Assembly (NCBI GenBank): GCA_025363505.1
Contig: JANYDV010000305.1
Location: forward strand, 1 to 13,971
From: Bacteroidota bacterium
GTDB lineage: Bacteria; Bacteroidota; Ignavibacteria; Palsa-1295
Length of the DNA: 13,971 bases
Direction of reading: 5' to 3'
In this document: positions 6,767-13,971 of the stretch, one piece after another
Layout of the letters: every line of letters begins with the position of its first letter
Position numbering within the stretch: the stretch's first letter is position 1
Notes under the pieces: generated by a model
Told to the model about the DNA's origin: nothing
What the model saw: the letters and a program-made list of their open reading frames with translations, nothing else
The model's database searches: none
Translations under genes and position numbers: made by a program

Positions 6767-7852
6767 ATGAAAGCACGCTTAGCTCTGGAAAACGGGAAAG
6801 TATTCGAAGGCACTGCATTTGGCTCTACCAAGACAGTACAAAGTGGCGGTGAGGTCGTTTTCACGACGGCTCTAACCGGATATCAGGAAACCCTAACTGA
6901 TCCTTCATTCGCCGGGCAGATCGTCACGATGACTAACCCACTTATGGGCAATTATGGTACAAACTCTGAAGATCTCGAAAGCAGTGTGCCACAAGTTGCA
7001 GGCTTCGTCGTTCGAGAGAACTCAGAGATTGTTTCTAATTGGCGTTCCGAGTGGAGTATTGGCGATTACCTTGCTTCGAATAACATACTTGCTATCGAAG
7101 GTATAGACACCCGACAGCTCGTTCGTATTCTGAGAACAGAAGGGGCGTTGCGCGGCATTGTTTCTGTCGAGTCAGTGAGTGACAAAGCATTAGTTGATAG
7201 AGCATTGCAGCTACCCGTAATGACAGGGCTTGACCTCACAAAAGGTGTAACAACCAAGAAAATATATTCCATTGAAGCAAAAGAGGATAAGGCTCCTCAC
7301 GTTGTCGTTATTGATTATGGTATCAAGCTCAATATCCTTCGCAAGCTATCAGATCATGGTGCAAGATTAACAGTTGTACCGTCCACAACGCCTTTTGATG
7401 TCATTCGCGAACTCAATCCTGATGGAGTTTTCCTTTCAAATGGTCCCGGGGATCCTGATGCTGTTAAGGACGGTATCGAGACTGTGAAAGACTTGCTCAA
7501 ATATCAGCAATATCCCACATTCGGTATTTGTCTTGGAAATCAATTAATCTCCCTTGCCTATGGTGGTGAAACCTATAAATTGAAGTTTGGTCATCGGGGG
7601 GCGAATCATCCCGTGAAGAACTTGGCAACAGGCAAGATCGAGATCACCTCACAAAATCATGGCTTTTGTGTTAATTGGGAAACAATGCCAGATTTCTGTG
7701 AACTCACGCATTTGAATTTGAACGATAATACGGTCGAAGGTTTCCGCCATAAAGAGAACCCTGTTTTTTGCGTACAGTATCATCCGGAGGCTTCACCCGG
7801 TCCGCACGAAAGCGATTATTTGTTTGGACAATTCATTAAGATGATCGTCTAA
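6767..7852 (+). CDS. carA: Carbamoyl-phosphate synthase small (glutaminase) subunit
   Basis: This 361-residue cytoplasmic enzyme hydrolyses glutamine and channels ammonia to the large subunit CarB for carbamoyl phosphate, which feeds pyrimidine and arginine synthesis. The N-terminal CarA domain (about 1-150) contains GEVVFTTALTGYQETLTDPSFAGQIV in adjoining pieces and GIDTRQLVRILR. The class I glutamine amidotransferase domain follows, with LSNGPGDP and the nucleophile in FGICLGNQ (Cys255). ITSQNHGF and QYHPEASPGP follow, the last giving the His339 and Glu341 catalytic pair. All three triad residues are present. The residue two before the triad-loop glutamine is Asn rather than the commoner His of GICLGHQ. 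It starts 25 bases after a terminator, so its promoter must be close to or overlap that hairpin. carB is not adjacent. Confidence 0.97.
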   Translation: MKARLALENGKVFEGTAFGSTKTVQSGGEVVFTTALTGYQETLTDPSFAGQIVTMTNPLMGNYGTNSEDLESSVPQVAGFVVRENSEIVSNWRSEWSIGDYLASNNILAIEGIDTRQLVRILRTEGALRGIVSVESVSDKALVDRALQLPVMTGLDLTKGVTTKKIYSIEAKEDKAPHVVVIDYGIKLNILRKLSDHGARLTVVPSTTPFDVIRELNPDGVFLSNGPGDPDAVKDGIETVKDLLKYQQYPTFGICLGNQLISLAYGGETYKLKFGHRGANHPVKNLATGKIEITSQNHGFCVNWETMPDFCELTHLNLNDNTVEGFRHKENPVFCVQYHPEASPGPHESDYLFGQFIKMIV

Positions 7853-7912
7853 ATATAACTTTCTGCCTTAAAATCCGTAAAGACTATTTCTGTAAAATTG
7901 TGTTATATTATC

Positions 7913-7940
7913 TGCCGGCACTATGCCGGCACTTTTATCT
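7913..7940 (+). terminator. Palindromic hairpin after carA, possible intrinsic terminator or lon leader structure
   Basis: TGCCGGCA occurs twice (7913-7920 and 7924-7931), separated by CTA. Because the octamer is its own reverse complement, the two copies can form an 8-bp GC-rich stem with a three-base loop, followed by CTTTTAT. This is terminator-like for carA, 61 bases after its stop. Each copy could alternatively be a palindromic protein site upstream of lon. The sequence does not decide between these. Confidence 0.55.
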
Positions 7941-7950
7941 ATTGAGAATT

Positions 7951-10599
7951 ATGGCAAAGGCACGACCAACAACGAAAAAGAAATCAGTATCAACGGCAAA
8001 AGCCGAACAGATCAACATTGAATCGCAAATTGATATTAATACGCTTACTTCCAGCGATGATACGGTAGATCTGACCAACCTCCCCGCACGCATTCCCGTG
8101 CTGGCACTTCGTGATGTCATCATTTTTCCGTATATGATATTTCCAGTGCTTGTCGGTAGAGAATCATCACTTTCAGCAACGATGTCAGCGATGGCTCGCG
8201 AGCGTTATCTTTTTCTGGTAGCGCAGCAAAACTCTGCCGTTGATGAGCCGAAGAAAGAAGAATTGTTCAAGTATGGTACGCTTGCTCGAATTGTGCGTAT
8301 TATTCGCTTGCCGAATGGCTTAGTCAAAGTCCTCGTCGATGGTCTCGAACAAGCCCATGCCAAAAGTTATATGAATCTCGAAGGGCATATTGAAGCGGCA
8401 ATAGAAGTCATTCATCCCGAAATAGCTGCAACAGCTGAGGTTGAAGCATTGGTGCGCCATACATCGGAGCAGTTTAAGAATTATATTCGCTCGTCACCGC
8501 AACATCCGCCCGAGGTGCTGATGTCGTTTGATAACATTACCGATCCGCGCCGTCGTTTGTTTTACATTGGTGCACATCTCAGTAAGGATCTTCCGTCAAA
8601 GCAGCATATACTCGAACTGACCGATATTCGCGAGCAGTACTTGCATGTCAGTGGGCTACTTGCTTCTGAAATAGATATTCTTAGTTTAGAGCGCGATATT
8701 GATCAGAAGGTACAGACTTCAATTCAAAAATCGCAACGTAAATATTTTTTGCAAGAGCAGATCAGAATGCTTCAGCAAGAACTGGGCGATGATTCACTCG
8801 AAGAACATCCCGAACTTGGCAAGCTGGTCTTACAGCTTAACGAGGCAAAACTGCCGGAAGCGATTCAAGCAAAAGCAAACGAAGAGCTTGATAGACTCAA
8901 GAAAACTCCTTCGATGTCGCCCGAAGCAGGTGTGATCAGAACATATCTGGAGTGGATTGCACAGATACCCTGGAATAAAAAAACGATTGATAACTTTAAC
9001 GTTGCCAACGTCAAAGAAGTACTCGATGCCGATCACTTTGCCCTTGAAAAACCAAAGGGGAGAATTCTTGAGCATATTGCTGTGCTCAATTTGGTGGAGA
9101 AAATGCGTGGACAAATTTTATGCTTTGTCGGACCTCCGGGTGTCGGTAAAACATCACTCGCACGATCAATTGCACGAGCGCTTGGTCGCGAGTTTGTAAG
9201 GATGTCACTCGGCGGTGTTCGCGATGAAGCTGAGATAAGAGGACATCGCCGAACCTATATCGGTGCATTGCCGGGCAAGATCATTCAATCAATGAAAAAA
9301 GCAGGAGTGACGAACCCTGTGATTTTATTGGATGAAATTGATAAGATGTCTATGGATTTTAGGGGCGATCCAAGTTCGGCGCTACTTGAAGTGTTGGATC
9401 CCGAACAAAACAATACATTCAACGATCATTACATTGACGTTGATTATGATCTCTCAAATGTATTTTTTATCACGACAGCGAATGTGGCATATAATATCCC
9501 ATTGCCATTGATTGATCGTATGGAGCTGATTGAAATTCATGGTTATCTTGAACACGATAAACTTGAAATCGCGAAGCGTCATATTATTCCGGCGCAATTA
9601 CTCAATCACGGACTTTCTGATCACAATCTCCGAATTAGTGACGAAGCGTTATTGCATATCATTCGTCATTATACCGAGGAAGCCGGTGTGCGCGAGCTGG
9701 TTCGTAAGATTGCAAAAATCAATCGCAAAGCCGCCCATGAGGTCGTGACAATAATGTACACTAAACATCCAGAGCAGATTCCGCAGATGCCTGTTGTGAT
9801 AGACAAAGATCATCTTTCAGAAGTAGCTGTCAACGAAGAGGGCAAACTCGAAGCAACAATGAACGGTGATGAGCCTGTTGTGAGCAATCGTTTGATTATC
9901 GATACCGATATTGTTATTAAAGTCGATAAAGCAAAAGTGGAAGAATATCTGGGTGTTCCAAAATATAACACCGGGAAAAAGGAGTTAGGACCTAAAGTTG
10001 GTGCAGTGATGGGCTTGGCTTGGACGAGCACGGGTGGTGATGTGCTTCCTATCGAAGTAACAGTAATGACAGGCAGCGAACGCCTGACACTTACCGGGCA
10101 GCTTGGTGATGTGATGAAAGAATCGGCTCAGGCGGCACTGAGCTTTATCCGCTCACGCGCTAAAGAGCTTGGTTTGAAGCCCGATTTTATGAAGAGCAAA
10201 GAAATTCACGTTCATCTTCCTGAGGGCGCAGTACCTAAAGATGGACCAAGTGCCGGGGTTGCGCTTTCGATGGCTATGCTTTCGGCACTGACAGGCGAGG
10301 CGGCACGGGGCGATATTGCAATGACAGGCGAGATTACACTTCGCGGCAATGTACTTCCGATCGGTGGCTTACAAGAAAAACTGCTTGCCGCACAACGAGA
10401 GGGAATTAAGACTGTACTCATTCCCGAAGAAAATCGCAAGACCCTCACCGAGATCCCAAAGAAAATTCTCGAAGGCTTAGAGATCATTCCAATCGAAACC
10501 GTAGATCAAGCAATAGGATATGTCTTTCCCAAAAAGAAAAAATTAGTAGCCAAGAAATCAAAAACTATTGCAAAGAAAGTAAAAGCAAAACGGAAGTAA
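7951..10599 (+). CDS. lon: ATP-dependent protease Lon (LonA)
   Basis: This is an 882-residue cytoplasmic AAA+ serine protease that degrades misfolded and regulatory proteins. A Lys/Thr-rich N-terminal leader precedes the LON substrate-binding domain (from about residue 45, LPARIPVLALRDVIIFPYMIFPV in adjoining pieces) and a helical segment with QKYFLQEQ-type sequence. Walker A is GPPGVGKT (394-401), Walker B VILLDE (457-462), and the protease domain contains PKDGPSAGVAL with catalytic Ser767 and QEKLL with Lys810. The Ser-Lys spacing of 43 equals that of E. coli Lon. It is about 100 residues longer than the E. coli enzyme. The excess lies in the N-terminus, an enlarged linker before the protease domain (about 600-660), and a tail (860-882) in which 13 of 23 residues are Lys or Arg. 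The ATG at 7951 is preferred to a GTG at 7900, which falls before the hairpin. Confidence 0.97.
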   Translation: MAKARPTTKKKSVSTAKAEQINIESQIDINTLTSSDDTVDLTNLPARIPVLALRDVIIFPYMIFPVLVGRESSLSATMSAMARERYLFLVAQQNSAVDEPKKEELFKYGTLARIVRIIRLPNGLVKVLVDGLEQAHAKSYMNLEGHIEAAIEVIHPEIAATAEVEALVRHTSEQFKNYIRSSPQHPPEVLMSFDNITDPRRRLFYIGAHLSKDLPSKQHILELTDIREQYLHVSGLLASEIDILSLERDIDQKVQTSIQKSQRKYFLQEQIRMLQQELGDDSLEEHPELGKLVLQLNEAKLPEAIQAKANEELDRLKKTPSMSPEAGVIRTYLEWIAQIPWNKKTIDNFNVANVKEVLDADHFALEKPKGRILEHIAVLNLVEKMRGQILCFVGPPGVGKTSLARSIARALGREFVRMSLGGVRDEAEIRGHRRTYIGALPGKIIQSMKKAGVTNPVILLDEIDKMSMDFRGDPSSALLEVLDPEQNNTFNDHYIDVDYDLSNVFFITTANVAYNIPLPLIDRMELIEIHGYLEHDKLEIAKRHIIPAQLLNHGLSDHNLRISDEALLHIIRHYTEEAGVRELVRKIAKINRKAAHEVVTIMYTKHPEQIPQMPVVIDKDHLSEVAVNEEGKLEATMNGDEPVVSNRLIIDTDIVIKVDKAKVEEYLGVPKYNTGKKELGPKVGAVMGLAWTSTGGDVLPIEVTVMTGSERLTLTGQLGDVMKESAQAALSFIRSRAKELGLKPDFMKSKEIHVHLPEGAVPKDGPSAGVALSMAMLSALTGEAARGDIAMTGEITLRGNVLPIGGLQEKLLAAQREGIKTVLIPEENRKTLTEIPKKILEGLEIIPIETVDQAIGYVFPKKKKLVAKKSKTIAKKVKAKRK

Positions 10600-10604
10600 C
10601 TAAT

Positions 10605-10943
10605 TTACTGGACTTCGTTTGGCTTTGCTGCTGCGCAAAGATAGGCTAATGCTTCGGTGCTGTCGGATATTGAGAGGTGTGCTTTTTGTGACATCTTAGG
10701 GAAGATTTGCATCCATTGGGTTTTATTAAATTCGGCGGGTGTATGAAGTTCGTGACAGCCGGAGCAATTATTGATATAGGTTCTTCTGCCGGCTTCGAGA
10801 TCAATATGCTTGCTCTTTGCATCATCGAGCTGTTGCTTTGATAAATGAGGGACAGCGCTCATGCAGGAAACCCACACAAACGCCATCCCGATTAGGAGCG
10901 GGTATGCCCCAACTTTATTAATGATGGCTCTGAGACCTATCAT
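10605..10943 (-). CDS. Small monohaem c-type cytochrome, membrane-anchored or lipoprotein
   Basis: This 112-residue protein has a hydrophobic N-terminal segment (about residues 11-26) and then one haem-binding motif CSGCH (residues 60-64). A likely distal methionine is in FPKM (Met84). The pattern GRRTYINNCSGCH, LHTPAEF, QWMQIFPKM, then STEALAYLCAA is that of small class I cytochromes. Cys27 in WVSC could be lipidated, but the lipobox is not canonical, so an uncleaved anchor or ordinary signal peptide is also possible. The protein would face the periplasm or outer membrane and carry electrons; partners are unknown. Its ATG overlaps the stop of the upstream barrel gene (ATGA, 10940-10943), so the two are translationally coupled. 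It converges on lon with only five bases between stops. Confidence 0.85.
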   Translation of the reverse strand: MIGLRAIINKVGAYPLLIGMAFVWVSCMSAVPHLSKQQLDDAKSKHIDLEAGRRTYINNCSGCHELHTPAEFNKTQWMQIFPKMSQKAHLSISDSTEALAYLCAAAKPNEVQ

Positions 10944-11710
10944 AGTTCAAACGATAATAATACTCTTGCCTCAACTTTTTCATGTTTCGAGAGTTCAATA
11001 TTGCTGGAGGTGTTTTCTTTATTGTTCCCAAGCCCAATCTGAGGCATAATGGAAATAGTAGCCCACCAAGACTTGTCGCTTACCGAAAATGTCGGTCCTA
11101 CGAATAGTGCCGAAGTAGTCACATCTTCTTCAGAGATCGTATGATGACGCGCTTCGAAACCAAATGAACAATTATTGTTGATGACATAGCTCAATGCAGC
11201 AACAGTTTCGATAATATTTGCCCCACCCGAGCCGTGCCCAGGTATTTCATGTTCAAAAGAAATATTTGCGGCGCTGAGAAAATCACCAAAATGTTTATCG
11301 AGAATAATTTTTGCTTCGAGTTCAGTCTCGTCAGGCTTCAGGGTCCATTCAGCATAAATAGCACTGCCAATGACATCGGCAGTAGGATCACTGATGCTAA
11401 ATTTCCATTCGTTTGAAATGCTCAATTCATTCCCCCAAGTAATCGGATCGCCGGTCGCCTCAGTCGAAAGATTGAGATAGAGTGAAGTTTGAAAGCCCGA
11501 GCCAAGCCCCATTTCATATTCAACACGATGATCTATGCCACGATAGAATTTATTCTTATCAGTACGAAGGGTATTCCAGATCTCAATCTCACGACCGCCA
11601 CGAGGCAGCACAGGAGATTCATATACGTAAGAGAAATGCCTCCGGTTTGCAAAAGCCCCGGTTGCAGTGATCACAAGAATACAAACAATTATTATATTTT
11701 TCCGTATCAT
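10940..11710 (-). CDS. Predicted outer-membrane beta-barrel protein of unknown function
   Basis: A 256-residue protein with a clear signal peptide (cleavage near AFA|N at residues 19-22). The mature part of about 235 residues contains many short alternating polar/hydrophobic strands, for example EIEIWNTLRT, YEMGLGSGFQTSLYLNLS, SAIYAEWTLK, TELEAKIILDKHF, CSFGFEARHHTI and WWATISIMPQIGL. It ends VEARVLLSFEL. This is the profile of a small outer-membrane barrel of perhaps 10-12 strands. The mature N-terminus HFSYVYESPVLPRGGREIE has a Gly-Gly turn common in such proteins. I do not recognise a named family with confidence. It is the first gene of a two-gene minus-strand unit with the cytochrome, which hints at a redox-related surface role, but no function is claimed. 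Confidence 0.75.
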   Translation of the reverse strand: MIRKNIIIVCILVITATGAFANRRHFSYVYESPVLPRGGREIEIWNTLRTDKNKFYRGIDHRVEYEMGLGSGFQTSLYLNLSTEATGDPITWGNELSISNEWKFSISDPTADVIGSAIYAEWTLKPDETELEAKIILDKHFGDFLSAANISFEHEIPGHGSGGANIIETVAALSYVINNNCSFGFEARHHTISEEDVTTSALFVGPTFSVSDKSWWATISIMPQIGLGNNKENTSSNIELSKHEKVEARVLLSFEL

Positions 11711-11737
11711 TCTTTAATCCAGTAGATTACTTCGATA

Positions 11738-11745
11738 CAAATATA
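11738..11745 (-). promoter_or_regulatory. Candidate Bacteroidota -7 promoter element for the barrel/cytochrome unit
   Basis: The minus strand reads TATATTTG, an exact TAnnTTTG match identical to the element before the B12 riboswitch. It is 28 bases before the barrel gene's ATG. A clear -33 TTTG was not found. Confidence 0.45.
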
Positions 11746-11827
11746 CGACAATTCAGACTGAGTCTTAATAAAAGCACAATTAAGACTTAATCGTAATAGT
11801 GGAAATTAATAAAAATTGGTTTCGCAG

Positions 11828-11843
11828 TGTAAAAATTGTTACA
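11828..11843 (+). repeat. Perfect inverted repeat TGTAA-N6-TTACA, possible operator
   Basis: TGTAAAAATTGTTACA has 5-bp half-sites around a six-base spacer, in the 182-base divergent region between the barrel gene and the TPR lipoprotein gene, 50 bases before the latter's ATG. The spacing resembles a dimeric repressor or activator site. A second small dyad, TCGG-CGAA-CCGA, lies at 11854-11865 and could form a leader hairpin. In AT-rich DNA the half-sites are short enough to occur by chance. Confidence 0.3.
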
Positions 11844-11892
11844 TCCTGATCGTTCGGCGAACCGACTGAAATATAAAGTCGTTGCAAGAATA

Positions 11893-13971
11893 ATGACAAG
11901 AAGAAAAAGTGATATCGTATTATACTGGAGAGTCGCGCTGATAGCTTCGGTGTTTTTAGTATCGTGCTCGACATTTCATAATGTCACGACGTATTTTAAT
12001 GTGCTCTATCTTGCCCAAAAGCATTTAGATATTTACGAAGAGCAATTGTCAGCTGAGTCTTCGACCCAAAATGCCGCTATTGCGACCGCCTACACTCACC
12101 ATTGGCTTGAGGAAGAGTATCAAACATATTTGATACGTCGGAAGCATGGCGTACCAATTGTTGCATTTAATCTTGTCTCGAAACCGAAAGTTGCTTTGAT
12201 CAAAGGCGCCGCCTCACAACACCTTGACTCGGCAATAATTTTGGGTTCAAAAATTCTCGCTGATAAGAAGCCGACGAAATATGTCGAAGATGCTCTATTT
12301 ATCGTGGGGAAAGCCTTATTCTATAAGAATGATTATGAGGGTTCGAAACGGAAATTTTATGAATTACTCTATCGCTATCCCGATACAAAATATTCTGATC
12401 AGACAGGAATGTTGCTTGCTGAGTCGTTAGTAGAAACAGGACAAACGGATTCGGCAACAGCATCGCTGGAAACAATTCTCAAACATCAAACCAGCGGTGA
12501 AACACGTTTACGATCTGACATCCATAAAACTTTTGCCGATCTATTGGTCTCGTCATCGTATGACACTTATGACCGTGCGACAGAAGAACTACTCTTTGCC
12601 GAAGAAGGCATTAGTGGTTTAGCCTATGCCCAACTTGAATTTGATCGGGGTAGATTATTTTTTGTAAGTGGGAAGTGGTCGAAAGCGGAGCAAGCATTTC
12701 GAAATGCAGTCACCACATCCACTGATATCACATTCCAAGGTGAGGCAATGTCTGCACTTGCCGAATCGCTCCGCCGTCAGAATAAATTTGATGAGGCAAA
12801 AAAAACCTTTTCGGAAGTCGTATCTAAAACGAGATATACACCGACGGCGCCATCGTCACAATATGAATTAACATATACAGCCGATCTAGAGGCTCGTACG
12901 AAAGTGCAGAATGTAATCCGTACTTCGGAGTTTGTGTCAATAACGATGCCTACGATTAAATCTGCTTATGCGGCACTTGATACAACCTTTCGCAATGTGA
13001 GCCAGGCGATCATGGCGCGGTCGCGTTTTCGACAAGCAGAGTTGTTTCGCGAGACAGGTCAATATGATTCAGCCGCGAGATTAGCAAACATTATTATCGG
13101 CACCAAAGATTTTTCTACACCGGAAATGAATGATTTCGTCAATGACCGGATGCGTGCTCTTACTCGTTTTGCCGAGTGGAAATATCAACTGACAAGAATT
13201 GATACGCTAGAAAAGTTATTGCGAAAACTCCGTCGCCCCGGTAATACTATGATGGAAACAGTACTTGCCGAGTTAAGAAATGATGCTATTCGTGAATTTT
13301 TAGGGGCGAAATGGAGTCCGACACAAAATTATACTTTCACTCCGGAGGAAGAAACAAAAATTAACAGTATCATTGAGAAAACGAAGAAGCAAAAGCAAAC
13401 TTCCGGTATCAATGTGTTTTCTATTAATTTTGCGGATACAACAAGATTTATTGATAGTGTGCATCGTATAGAAGCAAAAGCACATTTCGAAATTGGCAGA
13501 GCTTTGGAAAGTTTTGATGAATATACCGATGCGATTAATGAATATAAGTCTTCACTTGCAAATGTGTATTCCCATCCTGATACTGCCACAACCAGACTTC
13601 AAGCGCAAGTACTTTTTTCTTGGGTTCAACTTGATCATGAGTTAGGAAGAAATGAAGAGCGTGATTCGTTAATCGCTATTTTGTCGCACAATTTTGGCGA
13701 AACAATATATGCACAACAAGCAGGGCTTGAATATGGGGGGAAACGAGATAAAGATTCACCGGGTGAGGTTGCATTCAGAAGTGCTTCTGCGGGGTTGCGG
13801 TCATCAAATATTGAATCTGCAAAGCCTTCATTACTCGCTATTGTCTTTACATACCCTCGTGAAGATGTTGCTGCAAGATCAATCTATGCTATAGGACTAG
13901 GGTATGAAGATGCCAAACAGAATGACTCCGCCCTCTATTACTATTCTCGATTAACCAAAGAGTATCCTTTT
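11893..13971 (+). CDS. Large TPR lipoprotein, open to window end (partial)
   Basis: An uninterrupted frame of 693 codons runs from the ATG at 11893 to the last base without a stop. A basic N-terminus and hydrophobic segment end in lipobox LVSC (residues 22-25), followed by Ser, so a lipoprotein of the outer membrane or periplasm is expected. Just after it comes FHNVTTYFNVLYLAQKHLDIYEE in adjoining pieces, resembling the opening of BamD-like TPR lipoproteins in this phylum. Several helical-repeat segments follow, including YPDTKYSDQTGMLLAESLVETG, WSKAEQAFRNAV, FDEAKKTFSEVV, QYDSAARLANII, and DSALYYYSRLTKEYPF at the edge. Pro/Ala-poor charged stretches separate repeat groups. Such proteins scaffold outer-membrane complexes; no partner is visible, so no specific role is assigned. 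The start is uncertain because no strong ribosome-binding site precedes it. Confidence 0.85.
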   Translation, partial: MTRRKSDIVLYWRVALIASVFLVSCSTFHNVTTYFNVLYLAQKHLDIYEEQLSAESSTQNAAIATAYTHHWLEEEYQTYLIRRKHGVPIVAFNLVSKPKVALIKGAASQHLDSAIILGSKILADKKPTKYVEDALFIVGKALFYKNDYEGSKRKFYELLYRYPDTKYSDQTGMLLAESLVETGQTDSATASLETILKHQTSGETRLRSDIHKTFADLLVSSSYDTYDRATEELLFAEEGISGLAYAQLEFDRGRLFFVSGKWSKAEQAFRNAVTTSTDITFQGEAMSALAESLRRQNKFDEAKKTFSEVVSKTRYTPTAPSSQYELTYTADLEARTKVQNVIRTSEFVSITMPTIKSAYAALDTTFRNVSQAIMARSRFRQAELFRETGQYDSAARLANIIIGTKDFSTPEMNDFVNDRMRALTRFAEWKYQLTRIDTLEKLLRKLRRPGNTMMETVLAELRNDAIREFLGAKWSPTQNYTFTPEEETKINSIIEKTKKQKQTSGINVFSINFADTTRFIDSVHRIEAKAHFEIGRALESFDEYTDAINEYKSSLANVYSHPDTATTRLQAQVLFSWVQLDHELGRNEERDSLIAILSHNFGETIYAQQAGLEYGGKRDKDSPGEVAFRSASAGLRSSNIESAKPSLLAIVFTYPREDVAARSIYAIGLGYEDAKQNDSALYYYSRLTKEYPF

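Noticed and set aside
10212..10487. 91-codon open frame antisense to the protease domain of lon
   Set aside because: The sense strand encodes the invariant Ser-Lys protease core; the antisense frame has no features.
1..13971. CRISPR array, insertion sequence, tRNA or prophage genes
   Set aside because: No spaced direct repeats, transposase or integrase motifs, terminal inverted repeats or cloverleaf sequences were seen on either strand.

Overview
The window looks like chromosome of a Gram-negative member of the Bacteroidota/Chlorobiota (FCB) group. Outer-membrane machinery (a TonB-dependent receptor, surface-type lipoproteins with LVSC lipoboxes, a predicted beta-barrel) is combined with promoter elements matching the Bacteroidota -7 consensus TAnnTTTG and with weak or absent Shine-Dalgarno sequences before most genes. 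The base composition is moderate and even, and no insertion sequence, phage gene, tRNA, rRNA or CRISPR array was seen. A lineage such as Kapabacteria or Ignavibacteria would fit, but this is inference; no marker gene in the window fixes the genus.

Layout. (1) 1-2689, minus strand: an oligo/dipeptide ABC importer operon, dppB-dppC-dppD, with dppD cut by the left edge. (2) 2690-3067: a divergent regulatory region. It has candidate promoters in both directions, then on the plus strand a textbook cobalamin riboswitch with a perfect B12 box, then a perfect 14-bp hairpin that buries the ribosome-binding site of the next gene. (3) 3068-6741, plus strand: a three-gene vitamin B12 uptake operon made of a BtuB-like TonB-dependent receptor, a BtuG-like beta-propeller lipoprotein and a DUF6580-type small membrane protein, closed by a strong intrinsic terminator. 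(4) 6767-7852: carA (carbamoyl-phosphate synthase, glutaminase subunit) without carB beside it. (5) 7951-10599: lon protease, after a palindromic hairpin. (6) 10605-11710, minus strand: a two-gene unit with ATGA overlap, a predicted outer-membrane beta-barrel followed by a small c-type cytochrome. (7) 11893 to the right edge, plus strand: a large TPR lipoprotein whose frame stays open to the end of the window.

The most coherent system is region 2-3. A B12-sensing RNA controls a receptor that would carry cobalamin across the outer membrane, a surface lipoprotein that would capture it, and a small polytopic protein resembling the substrate-binding S component of an ECF transporter that could move it across the inner membrane. 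No BtuC, BtuD or BtuF is present, so the DUF6580 protein is the only inner-membrane candidate in the operon. Its function is inferred from the riboswitch and neighbours, not shown. Separate points of interest are the barrel/cytochrome pair, an extended periplasmic loop in DppC, and a lysine-rich tail plus an enlarged linker in Lon.
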